Source: Bifidobacterium breve (GTDB lineage: Bacteria; Actinomycetota; Actinomycetes; Nanopelagicales; Nanopelagicaceae). From it: DNA of 64,000 nt. Under the pieces are notes generated by a model. That model was not told the DNA's origin. It saw nothing but the letters and a program-made list of their open reading frames with translations, and did no database searches. Of the stretch, positions 9,087 to 17,296 are shown piece by piece. Location: positions 1 through 64,000 of the forward strand of contig CAMDCL010000001.1 of assembly GCA_945890205.1 (NCBI GenBank). Reading direction: 5' to 3'. Positions within the stretch are counted from its first letter, which is position 1, and each line of letters begins with the position of its first letter. A program made the position numbers and the translations under genes.

Positions 9087-9503
9087 CTACTGACCGCGGA
9101 GTCGGCGTGCCAAGATGCTTTGATCGCCCTTGGCTTCAAGATCGGCGATGATCACAGCGATTGACTCGCGAACAATGCGACCACGATCAACAGCTAGACC
9201 CAAATCTCCACGCAGTTGCAAACGTGCCTGATCAAGATCAAACAACTCATCTGGTGAGAGATACACAGTGATCTTTTCATCATGGCGTTCACGTCCTGAA
9301 GGGGAGCGGTCAACAGTTGTTACACGACGACGTGCAATTGTGCGGACACCCTTCTTTGAGGAGGCGGCTTTAGGTGTTGCAATCGCAGGAGGTACTAGTG
9401 GAGCGGCAACCTCTTGAGAGCTTTGTGCCGGAACTGCACTTAATGCGGGTGCGGTGGAACGAAAGAGTTCATCTGCACCTGGAAGGTTTGCTCTGCGGGT
9501 CAT
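9087..9503 (-). CDS. ParA partner, probable ribbon-helix-helix protein
   Basis: The protein has 138 residues. The first 70 are Pro/Ala rich and basic. The C-terminal part, HDEKITVYLSPDELFDLDQARLQLR followed by VDRGRIVRESIAVIIADLE, has the strand-helix-helix pattern of a ribbon-helix-helix DNA-binding fold. It overlaps the end of the parA-like gene by four bases (GTGA/ATGA type), so it is the probable DNA-binding partner of that ATPase. No ParB motif is seen. Function is inferred from fold and coupling only. Confidence 0.75.
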   Translation of the reverse strand: MTRRANLPGADELFRSTAPALSAVPAQSSQEVAAPLVPPAIATPKAASSKKGVRTIARRRVTTVDRSPSGRERHDEKITVYLSPDELFDLDQARLQLRGDLGLAVDRGRIVRESIAVIIADLEAKGDQSILARRLRGQ

Positions 9504-10384
9504 CGTGCGCCTCCTCTGGCGATTAGTTCTCGAGCTAGGCGGCGGTATGAAGCTGCGCCACCTGAAGATGTTGCATAGGTTGTAATTGGTTCGCCCACCA
9601 CAGTTGTTTCTGGAAAGCGAATAGTCTTAGCGATAATTGTTTCAAAGACATCTTCAGGGAATTGTTCAAGAATTCGCTCTAACACCTGACGGTTATGAGA
9701 TGTCTTCTTGTCATACATAGTTGCCAAAATTCCGATAAGACGCAGTTCAGGGTTGAGAAAGTTTTTCACCTTATCGAGATTTCCCTTTAACTCAATAAAT
9801 CCATGCAAGGCAAAGTACTCACACTGCATAGGAACAATTACCTCTTGTGATGCAACTAGCGCATTAATCGTTAACTGACCCATAGTTGGTTGGCAATCAA
9901 TCAAGATCACATCGTAGTAATCGCGAAGCGGAGCAAGCGCGCGCTTGAGATACTGTTGGCCTCCGATTTCAGCGCCCAGGGTGGTTTCCGCTGTTCCTAA
10001 ATCACGGTTGGCTGGCAGAAAATCTAACCCCGGAACCGATGACTTCAAAACAATCTCATCAACATTTGCCGTAGGTGTCATCAATGCGTAGTAAACAGTT
10101 TGTTCTAAGGGAAGTGAGTGGGCGTTAACTCCAAGACCAAGTGATAAACCACCTTGAGGATCAAAGTCGACCAACAAAACTCTGCGACCCATCTCAGCAA
10201 GAGCGGCACCTAGGTTGATGGTGCTAGTTGTCTTACCGACACCACCCTTTTGATTAAAGATTGAGATGACCTTAGCGTTGCCATGGTCAGAGATTGGGGC
10301 AGGGGTAGGAAAGCTCTTGGCGGCTCTGCCCAGGAGATTAGATGTCGTCGCAACATCCTCTGCAATTGTCGATTTAGCGTTCAA
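9500..10384 (-). CDS. ParA-family ATPase
   Basis: This 294-residue protein has the deviant Walker A motif FNQKGGVGKTTSTINLG near residues 43-59, the VLLVDFDPQGGLSLGLG switch, and DVILIDCQPTMGQLTINAL. It belongs to the ParA/Soj family that moves or positions DNA or other cargo. It is not next to a parB; in actinobacteria this extra ParA stands beside scpA-scpB (Rv1708 position), which links it to chromosome organisation. The start is TTG at 10384, preceded by an AGAGG ribosome site. It is divergent from scpA and is followed by its small RHH-like partner. Confidence 0.92.
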   Translation of the reverse strand: MNAKSTIAEDVATTSNLLGRAAKSFPTPAPISDHGNAKVISIFNQKGGVGKTTSTINLGAALAEMGRRVLLVDFDPQGGLSLGLGVNAHSLPLEQTVYYALMTPTANVDEIVLKSSVPGLDFLPANRDLGTAETTLGAEIGGQQYLKRALAPLRDYYDVILIDCQPTMGQLTINALVASQEVIVPMQCEYFALHGFIELKGNLDKVKNFLNPELRLIGILATMYDKKTSHNRQVLERILEQFPEDVFETIIAKTIRFPETTVVGEPITTYATSSGGAASYRRLARELIARGGAR

Positions 10385-10451
10385 TCTTCAAACCTCTTTC
10401 CTGATATACCAAAGAGCCTATGCGTTACACAGAAAACAGGCAAGCGTGAAG

Positions 10452-10457
10452 TAAGGT
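10452..10457 (+). promoter_or_regulatory. -10 element TAAGGT, leaderless promoter for scpA
   Basis: TAAGGT stands six bases before the ATG at 10464 in the divergent parA-scpA gap. It supports 10464 rather than the ATG at 10470. Confidence 0.6.
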
Positions 10458-10463
10458 GCGCCC

Positions 10464-11339
10464 ATGGGAATGAGCAGCGTTGATGAGGGCGTAGATGTAA
10501 ACGCCAGTTCTGGAGCCTTCTCGGTACACCTTTCAAACTTTGATGGCCCCTTTGATCTGCTCTTACAACTGATCTCCCGACACAAGATGGATGTCACAGA
10601 GGTCGCTCTGAGCATCGTCACCGATGAGTTCATCTCCTTCATCCGCGCCCTGGAGGCCTCGGGGCAGGGGTGGGAACTAGATCAGGCGACCGAGTTTCTC
10701 GTCGTGGCTGCCACCCTGTTAGATCTTAAGGCGGCCCGCCTTCTACCCAGTGGTGAGGTGGAGGATGAGGAGGATCTGGCCCTGCTTGAGGCACGGGATC
10801 TGCTCTTTGCTCGCCTCTTGCAGTATCGCGCCTTTAAGGAGATCGCAGCGACCTTTAGCGAGCGCATTCTGGCCGCCGACAAATCCTTCCCCCGTGTAAC
10901 CGCGCTGGATCCGGCTCTTGCCGCTTTACTGCCTGAGGTATTGATTGGGGTCGGAGCCCAACGCTTTGCCGCTATCGCCGAACGTGTCCTGACCCCGAAG
11001 CAATCCCCACTTGTTGCGGTGGAGCATCTACACACCCCTCTGGTGAGCGTCATGGAGGAGTCACGTTTGGTGGTTGAGGCGTTGCGTCGCTCCAACTCCT
11101 TGAGCTTTCGAAGCCTGATCTCCGATGCAGATAGCACCCTGGTAGTAGTAGCCCGCTTCCTGGCCTTACTCGATCTTTACAGACAAGGGGTGCTCCGCTT
11201 TGATCAGGTGATAGCCCTCGGTGAGCTGCACATTAGATGGATTGGAAGCCTGGAGGGCGAGGTTGAGATCAGCGATGAGTTTGATATACCGGTGGTTTTA
11301 GAGATGGAAGACTCGACAGAAAGTGGCGATAATGTCTAA
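10464..11339 (+). CDS. scpA: Segregation and condensation protein ScpA
   Basis: ScpA is the kleisin of the SMC-ScpAB condensin. The N-terminal SMC-binding segment SNFDGPFDLLLQLISRHKMDVTEVAL is classic, followed by FLVVAATLLDLKAARLLP and the C-terminal winged-helix region. It is 291 residues long. It overlaps scpB by eight bases. The gene and scpB are clearly more GC-rich than the parA and rluB genes on either side (37 of 60 bases in 10681-10740 against 28 of 60 in 10141-10200 and in 11941-12000). Confidence 0.95.
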   Translation: MGMSSVDEGVDVNASSGAFSVHLSNFDGPFDLLLQLISRHKMDVTEVALSIVTDEFISFIRALEASGQGWELDQATEFLVVAATLLDLKAARLLPSGEVEDEEDLALLEARDLLFARLLQYRAFKEIAATFSERILAADKSFPRVTALDPALAALLPEVLIGVGAQRFAAIAERVLTPKQSPLVAVEHLHTPLVSVMEESRLVVEALRRSNSLSFRSLISDADSTLVVVARFLALLDLYRQGVLRFDQVIALGELHIRWIGSLEGEVEISDEFDIPVVLEMEDSTESGDNV

Positions 11340-11883
11340 TGTAGAAGTTGAACGTTCCATCGAGGCGATCCTTATGGTGGTCGATGAGCCGGTTACCGAG
11401 GTAATCCTGGCCCAGGTCTTGGAGCGCCCAGTTGAAGAGATCGAGGCGGCGCTAGCGGTTCTTGAGGGCTCCTATGAGGAGCGAGGTTTTTCGTTGCGCA
11501 AGATCAATGGGGGTTGGCGTTTTTACAGCCACCCAGCCTACTCGGCGGCGGTGGAGAAGTTTGTTCTCGATGGCCAGCAATCCCGTCTTACCCAGGCTGC
11601 GCTAGAGACACTCTCAGTCATCGCCTATCGCCAGCCCGTCTCGCGGGCCCGGGTATCGGCGATTAGAGGGGTCAATGTTGAGGCGGTTATGAAGACCTTG
11701 GTAACACGTGGTCTGGTGGAGGAGTCTGGTGTAGAGCATGAGACGGGAGCGATCTTGTACAAGACCACCAGCTACTTTCTGGAGCGGCTTGGATTGAACT
11801 CTCTGGAGGATCTGCCAGCGCTGGCCCCATACCTTCCCGATCTTGATGGCTTGGATGAGATCCTCGATTCGCTAACTGAGTAA
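11332..11883 (+). CDS. scpB: Segregation and condensation protein ScpB
   Basis: ScpB forms the winged-helix dimer that binds ScpA in the SMC complex. Family segments are SIEAILMVVDEPVTEVILAQVL near the N-terminus, LSVIAYRQPVSRARVSAIRGVNVEAVMKTLVTRGLVEE in the second winged helix and the acidic C-terminus. The ATG at 11332 overlaps the scpA stop and gives 183 residues; a GTG at 11323 is also in frame. The gene shares the raised G+C of scpA. Confidence 0.95.
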   Translation: MSNVEVERSIEAILMVVDEPVTEVILAQVLERPVEEIEAALAVLEGSYEERGFSLRKINGGWRFYSHPAYSAAVEKFVLDGQQSRLTQAALETLSVIAYRQPVSRARVSAIRGVNVEAVMKTLVTRGLVEESGVEHETGAILYKTTSYFLERLGLNSLEDLPALAPYLPDLDGLDEILDSLTE

Positions 11884-11900
11884 GATCTCCGCTACCCTTA

Positions 11901-11919
11901 CCTCCTGACTGTCGGGAGG
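11901..11919 (+). promoter_or_regulatory. Hairpin covering the rluB ribosome site
   Basis: CCTCC at 11901-11905 can pair with GGAGG at 11915-11919, which is the core of the Shine-Dalgarno sequence for the rluB ATG at 11926. The stem is five G-C-rich pairs with a nine-base loop. It could moderate rluB translation, but such pairing can arise by chance near a strong ribosome site. Confidence 0.35.
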
Positions 11920-11925
11920 ATAGCC

Positions 11926-12639
11926 ATGGCCCAAATGAGGCTAAACAAGATGATCGCAGATGCTGGAATCACAAGTCGTCGCGGTGCTGATGAGTTAATC
12001 GAATCTGGTCGAGTAAGTATCAATGGAATCACCATCCGTGAGATGGGGAGCAAATGTGACCCTGAAAGAGATAAGGTCATGGTTGATGGTGAGACAATTG
12101 CTCGTACTTTGTCTAAGTCTTATTTAGCACTTCATAAACCTAAGGGTGTTTTGTCAACAATGTTTGACCCCGAGGGTCGTCCCTCCTTGGATGATTTCAT
12201 CGACCTCCGTAAGGAGCGGTTATTCCATGTAGGGCGCCTGGACAAGGACTCTGAGGGGCTTATCCTGCTTACAAATGATGGGGATTTAACCTTCAGAGCT
12301 ACCCACCCCTCCTTTGGCTTAGAGAAAACCTACATCATCGAGTTTGATGGAGCTTTGCCAACTGGGGTGGATAAGGTGCTTCTCAAGGGGGTCGAACTTG
12401 AGGATGGAATGGGAAGGGTTCTTACCTTTAAGAAGCTCTCACCTCGTTGGATCGAGGTTTCAATCCATGAGGGTCGCTACCACATTATCCGTCGATTAAT
12501 GGAGGCGGTGGGTGTGGATGTGCTGCGATTGATCCGAACCAAGTTTGGACCGATCTCCTTGGGAGATACACCTGAAGGACGGTGGCGAGATCTCAATGAC
12601 ACAGAGTTAATGAATCTACGAAAGGCTTTAGATATTTAA
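11926..12639 (+). CDS. rluB: rRNA pseudouridine synthase, RsuA/RluB family
   Basis: The enzyme isomerises uridine to pseudouridine in large-subunit rRNA. Residues 1-50 form an S4 domain (MRLNKMIADAGITSRRGADELI), and the catalytic Asp lies in VGRLDKDSEGLILLTNDG near residue 107. The later HEGRYHIIRRLMEAVG motif is also typical. The length of 237 is normal. The start has a strong GGGAGGA ribosome site. The position after scpB matches Rv1711. An AT-rich gap follows its stop codon. Confidence 0.93.
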   Translation: MAQMRLNKMIADAGITSRRGADELIESGRVSINGITIREMGSKCDPERDKVMVDGETIARTLSKSYLALHKPKGVLSTMFDPEGRPSLDDFIDLRKERLFHVGRLDKDSEGLILLTNDGDLTFRATHPSFGLEKTYIIEFDGALPTGVDKVLLKGVELEDGMGRVLTFKKLSPRWIEVSIHEGRYHIIRRLMEAVGVDVLRLIRTKFGPISLGDTPEGRWRDLNDTELMNLRKALDI

Positions 12640-12896
12640 CCACTTTACTATAAGTCGGTATTTCTTTGAATAACCATATATCGGTTTATCGGTATTTATT
12701 TTCAAGATTACCAATTTATCGACAATTATAGGCTCAGAAGCTGCCTTTGGTATAGATTTATCGATAATAGGGGCACTCGGTTGTTGATGAGAGTATGTAG
12801 CTGACTTTGATGAAATTGTAGTAAACAGGTTTAACGGTTTAAAGGCTTTATCGACATATATAGTTTTAAATGCACACCAATAATGGTGAGGAAAGG
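12640..12896. other. AT-rich gap with repeated TTTATCG motifs
   Basis: No gene is seen in this stretch of about 257 bases between rluB and aroH. Its first part is very AT-rich (15 G/C in 12661-12720). TTTATCG occurs four times in the same direction at 12685, 12715, 12757 and 12847. The 9-mers starting one base later read TTATCGGTA, TTATCGACA, TTATCGATA and TTATCGACA, close to the DnaA box TTATCCACA. A 10-bp direct repeat AAAGGCTTTA occurs at 12621 and 12841. Function is unknown. Confidence 0.5.
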
Positions 12897-12902
12897 TACC
12901 CT
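12897..12902 (+). promoter_or_regulatory. -10 element TACCCT, leaderless promoter for aroH
   Basis: TACCCT is six bases before the ATG at 12909. This supports 12909 as the aroH start over the upstream ATG at 12870. A purine run at 12890-12896 lies just ahead of it and could act as a ribosome site if transcription began upstream (a TATAGT hexamer is at 12859). Confidence 0.5.
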
Positions 12903-12908
12903 TATCCC

Positions 12909-13271
12909 ATGAGTCTGCGTGCTATCAGAGGAGCGATCCAGGTTCCTGCAAACACCGCCAGCGATATCGCTGCGGGTGTGCAGGAGCTGGTTGCTGCGAT
13001 CCTGGAGGCCAATCAGCTCCGCCCAGCCGATGTGATCTGCGTTTTCTTCACCTCAACTGTAGATCTCAACGCCGCCTTTCCTGCAGCGGCCTGCCGAGAG
13101 ATGGGCTTTGCCAATGTTCCCTTGATTGGCTCAGTAGAGGTCGATGTTCCAGGTGCTTTAGATAGAACTATTCGGGCGATGTTTCATGTCGAAACCGAGA
13201 AAGGCGCCGATCAGATCAGCCACATATACCTGCATGGCGCCGCCGCTTTGCGCAGAGATATCGCTCAGTAA
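12909..13271 (+). CDS. aroH: Chorismate mutase, AroH class
   Basis: The enzyme converts chorismate to prephenate in phenylalanine and tyrosine synthesis. It has the AroH fold seen in Bacillus: MSLRAIRGAIQV at the N-terminus with the conserved Arg, FFTSTVDLNAAFPAAACREMG, and the substrate Arg region RTIRAMFHVE. The last residues IYLHGAAALRRDI are also typical. Starting at 12909 gives 120 residues, the normal family length. It overlaps tyrA by one base, so the mutase and dehydrogenase of tyrosine synthesis are coupled. The gene is noticeably GC-rich compared with the flanks. Confidence 0.93.
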   Translation: MSLRAIRGAIQVPANTASDIAAGVQELVAAILEANQLRPADVICVFFTSTVDLNAAFPAAACREMGFANVPLIGSVEVDVPGALDRTIRAMFHVETEKGADQISHIYLHGAAALRRDIAQ

Positions 13272-14335
13272 TGTCCTCAGAAAAGCTCACCAGGGTTCGA
13301 ATCGTTGGCTCAGGCCTGATCGGAACCTCGATCGGGTTGGGTCTGGTCCAGCGTGGGATCGCGGTGGAGATGATCGACTCTGAAGCTAGATCTCAATCCC
13401 TGGCCAATGATCTGATAGGTGGGGTAGAGGTTGCCGATCCTGAGCTAGTTATCCTGGCGATGCCTACCTCCCAGCTCGCTGTAGTCATAAAGGAGGAGAT
13501 TACTTTAAACCCTCACTGCACATTTATAGATGTAGGTAGTGTGAAAGGTGAAGTTGAACTGCAGGTTAAGACATTTCCAGCCCTTTCCAGACGATTTTTG
13601 CCCACCCACCCAATGGCGGGCCGTGAGATTGGCGGAGCCGGCTCTGCACGGGCGGATTTATTCCAGGGGCGCAGCTGGATACTTACGCCTAGCGATGATG
13701 TAGAGCCAAGCTCCAAGGCGCTGGTGCTAGAGCTGATCAGCCTGCTGGGTGCCACCGCTATTGAGTTATCCGCTGTGGATCATGATCGGGCGGTTGCAAA
13801 GATCTCCCATCTGCCTCAGGTAGCCGCCTCGCTCGTGGCTAAGCAGCTGATCGGCACCCCAACTGAGTGGATGGAGCTAGCGGGGCAGGGGCTTCGGGAT
13901 ACCACGCGGATCGCTGGCTCTGATGAGTTGTTGTGGAAGGAGATCATCTTCTCTAACCGAACAGAGCTCCAACAATTGCTAATAAATCTACAAAAAGATC
14001 TTGGTGTGATGATTGATGCTTTAGAGGATCCAGAAGAGATATCTTCTTTGATCGCTGCTGGACGAGCGGGCAGAGCTTTAATTCCTGGAAAGCATGGCGG
14101 TAAAGCTCGTGAGTACTCATTTCTTCCCATTGTTATTGATGATAAGCCCGGTCAATTAGGTGCAATTTTCAATGAGTGTGCGGCTATGGATGTCAACGTA
14201 GAAGATTTAAACATTGAGCACTCTCCAGGACAGTTAAGTGCGCTCATTACTTTGGCGTTATCACATAGCGATGCTGAAAAACTTTCATCTCATCTGAGCT
14301 CGATCGGATGGAATGTTCATCCGATTCGTAAATAG
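13271..14335 (+). CDS. tyrA: Prephenate dehydrogenase with ACT domain
   Basis: TyrA oxidises and decarboxylates prephenate to 4-hydroxyphenylpyruvate with NAD. The Rossmann motif VRIVGSGLIGTSIGLGL is at residues 8-24; the catalytic His lies in FLPTHPMAGREIGG. A C-terminal ACT domain (about 280-350, FLPIVIDDKPGQLGAIF) probably senses tyrosine. Its 354 residues are a normal length. Composition changes inside the gene: lines up to about 13920 have 39 G/C per 60, while 13981-14040 has 20 per 60, so the 3' third has a different history or constraint. Confidence 0.93.
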   Translation: MSSEKLTRVRIVGSGLIGTSIGLGLVQRGIAVEMIDSEARSQSLANDLIGGVEVADPELVILAMPTSQLAVVIKEEITLNPHCTFIDVGSVKGEVELQVKTFPALSRRFLPTHPMAGREIGGAGSARADLFQGRSWILTPSDDVEPSSKALVLELISLLGATAIELSAVDHDRAVAKISHLPQVAASLVAKQLIGTPTEWMELAGQGLRDTTRIAGSDELLWKEIIFSNRTELQQLLINLQKDLGVMIDALEDPEEISSLIAAGRAGRALIPGKHGGKAREYSFLPIVIDDKPGQLGAIFNECAAMDVNVEDLNIEHSPGQLSALITLALSHSDAEKLSSHLSSIGWNVHPIRK

Positions 14336-14338
14336 AAG

Positions 14339-14344
14339 TAGGCT
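14339..14344 (+). promoter_or_regulatory. -10 element TAGGCT, leaderless promoter for cmk-der
   Basis: TAGGCT is followed by six bases and the ATG at 14351. No ribosome site is present. Confidence 0.65.
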
Positions 14345-14350
14345 CACCAT

Positions 14351-16312
14351 ATGGGCATAGTTGTAGCCATTGATGGCCCAAGCGGGGCGGGTAAATCAAG
14401 CACGGCAAAGGCGATAGCCATACGTGCTGGTTGGGATTATCTAGACACTGGTGCTTTGTATCGCGCCGTTACATGGCTTGCTCTTGAGTACAAGTGCGAA
14501 GAAGCTTTTTCTATTATACAAGCGATAAAAGATCATCCCATTAAATTTATTGCAGATCCAACATCACCAAATGTATTTGCGGGCCAAACGCAGATTACCC
14601 ATGCAATTCGCGGAACATCTGTAACTGAGAATGTTTCTCGGATTAGTGCGATGCCCGAAATACGTCGCGAGTTATTGAATCTGCAACACCGTATCATCGA
14701 TGCAGCAGAACGCGGCATTGTCGTGGAAGGTCGTGACATTGGAACGGTAGTAGCGCCAGAGGCTGGTTTGAAGATCTACCTGACCGCTGATTTAGATGCC
14801 CGAGCGGTTAGACGTGAGAGTGAAATTGAGGATAAGAGCGTTGATGTTAAACAGTCTTTAGATAACCGAGATGCCATTGATTCAACTCGTGCCGTATCGC
14901 CCTTAGTTATGGCTGCAGATGCCGTCGAAGTAGATTCAACGTACTTGGATCTTGATGAAACCATAGAGCGCATCTGGGAGCTGTTAAAGAAGCGTAATTT
15001 GCTGGGTTTACCGATCGTTGCGATCATTGGACGACCTAATGTTGGTAAATCAACTTTGATTAACCGTTTCTTGGGAAGACGGGAAGCGATTGTTGAGGAT
15101 ACACCTGGAGTAACACGTGACCGAGTTCAGTATGAGTGTGAATGGGGCGGTCGACGATTTATCATTATGGACACCGGTGGGTGGGAAGCAAAGCCAGATG
15201 GAATTGCAGTACAGGTAAGTGCCGGATCTGAGATCGCGATGCAGGAAGCGGATGTTTTGTGCTTTGTTGTTGATGCACAGGTGGGCGCACTGGATGAGGA
15301 TGACACCTTGGTGCAACATCTTCGTAAAGCAAAAAAGCCGACGATACTTATTGGAAACAAGGTTGATGGTGAACGTGAAGAGACTGAGGCCCATGGATTG
15401 TGGAGTTTAGGTTTAGGCGAACCTCGCTTTGTATCGGCGTTACATGGTCGTGGAAGCGGAGATCTTTTAGATCACATCGTCAATGTTTTGCCAGAGGTCG
15501 GACGAGCTCAGAACCAGGATGGTTATCGCAAGGTCGCATTAATTGGTCGACCTAATGTTGGTAAGTCATCATTGTTCAATGCAATTGCGGGGGAGTCTTT
15601 GTCGATCGTTGATGATGCAGCTGGAACAACCCGTGACCCCGTTGACTCATTGTTATCCTTTGGCGGATCAACTTGGAGATTTATCGACACCGCGGGATTA
15701 AAAAAACGGGCTAACCAAGATTCAGGAACGGATTACTACGCATCGCTGCGAACTGCGACAGCGTTAGAGCGTTGCGAGGTTGCGGTAGTTGTATTGGATG
15801 CTTCAGAGCCAATTACCGAACAGGATTTACGTGTTATCACCATGGTTGAAGAGGCTGGCAAAGCGATGGTGATTGTTATGAATAAGTGGGATCTTGTTGA
15901 TGAGGATCGCCGCAATCAATTGGATCGTGAGATTGATAGACACCTAGATCAGGTCGAGTGGGCCCAACGGGTAAATATCGCCGCAAAGTCTGGGTGGCAC
16001 AGAGATCGTCTCGCACCCGCACTTCGCACCGCCTTGGATAGTTGGGAGCGACGGGTGCCGACGGCAAAGCTCAACTCATTCTTGGGCGCACTCATCGGTG
16101 CAACCCCGCCACCGGTTCGTGGTGGAAAGCAGCCAAAGGTGTACTACGCCACCCAGGCCGGGATCGCGCCACCTAAGTTTGTAGTCTTTTCCAGTGGTTG
16201 GATTGAAGCCTCATACCGCCGCTTTATTGAGCGTCGCCTGCGTGAGGAGTTTAAATTCCCTGGAACTCCAGTTCAGGTAGCGGTTCGAGTTAAGGAGCGA
16301 GACAAGGAATGA
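14351..16312 (+). CDS. Fused cytidylate kinase and GTPase Der
   Basis: One frame of 653 residues joins two enzymes. Residues 1-217 are cytidylate kinase: P-loop [24 protein letters not shown] and the CMP-binding [14 protein letters not shown]. Residues 218-653 are Der (EngA), a ribosome-assembly GTPase with two G domains, P-loops GRPNVGKST and [14 protein letters not shown] and DTAGL switch motifs, NKVD and NKWD, and a C-terminal KH-like domain. M. tuberculosis has cmk and der as adjacent genes (Rv1712, Rv1713), and fusions occur in some other actinobacteria. Both parts keep their key residues, so both activities are expected. Confidence 0.95.
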   Translation: MGIVVAIDGPSGAGKSSTAKAIAIRAGWDYLDTGALYRAVTWLALEYKCEEAFSIIQAIKDHPIKFIADPTSPNVFAGQTQITHAIRGTSVTENVSRISAMPEIRRELLNLQHRIIDAAERGIVVEGRDIGTVVAPEAGLKIYLTADLDARAVRRESEIEDKSVDVKQSLDNRDAIDSTRAVSPLVMAADAVEVDSTYLDLDETIERIWELLKKRNLLGLPIVAIIGRPNVGKSTLINRFLGRREAIVEDTPGVTRDRVQYECEWGGRRFIIMDTGGWEAKPDGIAVQVSAGSEIAMQEADVLCFVVDAQVGALDEDDTLVQHLRKAKKPTILIGNKVDGEREETEAHGLWSLGLGEPRFVSALHGRGSGDLLDHIVNVLPEVGRAQNQDGYRKVALIGRPNVGKSSLFNAIAGESLSIVDDAAGTTRDPVDSLLSFGGSTWRFIDTAGLKKRANQDSGTDYYASLRTATALERCEVAVVVLDASEPITEQDLRVITMVEEAGKAMVIVMNKWDLVDEDRRNQLDREIDRHLDQVEWAQRVNIAAKSGWHRDRLAPALRTALDSWERRVPTAKLNSFLGALIGATPPPVRGGKQPKVYYATQAGIAPPKFVVFSSGWIEASYRRFIERRLREEFKFPGTPVQVAVRVKERDKE

Positions 16313-16881
16313 GCTCATCTGTGATCAGCGTTCCGAACGCTCTCACCTTTGTTCGCTTCTTAGGCATTCCGCTCTTTATCTACCTCACCCTGTCGCTGGA
16401 GGCCGATGGCTGGGCGATTGTTGTTCTAGCCGTTGGTGGTGCAACTGATTACTTTGATGGAAAGATTGCGCGAGCCTGGAACCAAACCTCACGTTTTGGC
16501 GAGTTAGCCGATCCTGCTATTGATCGTTTGTACATCCTTGCAACCTTGGTCGTATTTTTAATCCGCGAGATCGTTCCAGTATGGATGATCGTGATCATTA
16601 TTGGCCGGGATTTAATCTTGGGGGCGATTACCCTGATTATGAACCGTCGTGGTGTGCCGCCCTTTACCGTTACCTATCTAGGAAAGGCAGCAACCTTTAA
16701 TCTCTTGTACGCATTTCCATTCCTTCTGCTTGCCCAATCCGATGGAACATGGGGGAGCATCGCCTTTGTAGCGGGGTGGAGTTTTGCTATCTGGGGGGTT
16801 GCCCTCTACATTTCGACAGGTATTAGTTACGCACGCGAAGGTATTTCGCAGATGAGAGGAAGCCATGTCATCGATTCCTAA
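16309..16881 (+). CDS. CDP-alcohol phosphatidyltransferase (PgsA-like)
   Basis: This is an integral membrane enzyme of phospholipid synthesis, probably a phosphatidylglycerophosphate or related synthase. The family motif D-x2-DG-x2-AR-x8-G-x3-D-x3-D is complete in [12 protein letters not shown]...[11 protein letters not shown] near residues 45-71. About six membrane segments are visible over 190 residues. It overlaps the end of cmk-der by four bases (ATGA) and the start of gcvH by 17 bases. Its position before gcvH and garA corresponds to Rv1822 (pgsA2). The exact alcohol acceptor cannot be read from sequence. Confidence 0.88.
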   Translation: MSSSVISVPNALTFVRFLGIPLFIYLTLSLEADGWAIVVLAVGGATDYFDGKIARAWNQTSRFGELADPAIDRLYILATLVVFLIREIVPVWMIVIIIGRDLILGAITLIMNRRGVPPFTVTYLGKAATFNLLYAFPFLLLAQSDGTWGSIAFVAGWSFAIWGVALYISTGISYAREGISQMRGSHVIDS

Positions 16882-17239
16882 TGAGTTGTCCTACACCAAG
16901 GAACATGAGTGGGTCAGCGCTGAAAATCTGACCTACACAATGGGAATTACAGATTACGCACAAGCTGCGCTCGGTGACATTGTGTATGTGCAACTTCCAA
17001 AGATTGGGCAAACCGTTACAGCGGGGACGGTATGTGGGGAGGTTGAATCAACCAAGAGCGTCTCTGAAATTTATGCACCGGTTACAGGAACAGTTGTTGC
17101 CATCAATGATTCCTTATCTAACTCTCCTGAAACAATCAACTCCGATCCCTACGGGGCTGGTTGGCTGGCAAAGATTGAGGTCGCCGCGGCACCTGGTGAG
17201 CTGTTAACCGCTGCTCAATACGGCGAGATTACCGCTTGA
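16865..17239 (+). CDS. gcvH: Glycine cleavage system H protein
   Basis: GcvH carries the lipoyl-bound aminomethyl group between the P, T and L proteins. The lipoylated Lys is in GEVESTKSVSEIYAPVTG near residue 64. The N-terminal SYTKEHEWV and GITDYAQAALGDIVYVQLP are diagnostic. Its 124 residues are normal. The ATG at 16865 follows GAGAGGAAGCC. gcvP lies 2.4 kb downstream after regulatory genes; gcvT is not in the window. Confidence 0.96.
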   Translation: MSSIPNELSYTKEHEWVSAENLTYTMGITDYAQAALGDIVYVQLPKIGQTVTAGTVCGEVESTKSVSEIYAPVTGTVVAINDSLSNSPETINSDPYGAGWLAKIEVAAAPGELLTAAQYGEITA

Positions 17240-17263
17240 CCTTATCTGCCTAACTCTCTAGTG

Positions 17264-17284
17264 TCACCCTTAAGTTGACGGTGA
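17264..17284 (+). promoter_or_regulatory. Dyad before garA, possible MerR operator
   Basis: TCACC and GGTGA flank an 11-base centre containing CTTAAGTTGA. A similar dyad, AACCTC-AAGTA-GAGGTT, lies before the second merR gene at 19003. Both stand next to genes for MerR-type regulators, so autoregulation is plausible. The second arm runs into the garA ribosome site. Confidence 0.4.
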
Positions 17285-17296
17285 GGAGGTAGGGCA

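Noticed and set aside
10682-11137. Minus-strand open frame opposite scpA
   Set aside because: The Ser/Arg-rich product is what the complement of GC-rich coding sequence gives; scpA is well supported on the other strand.
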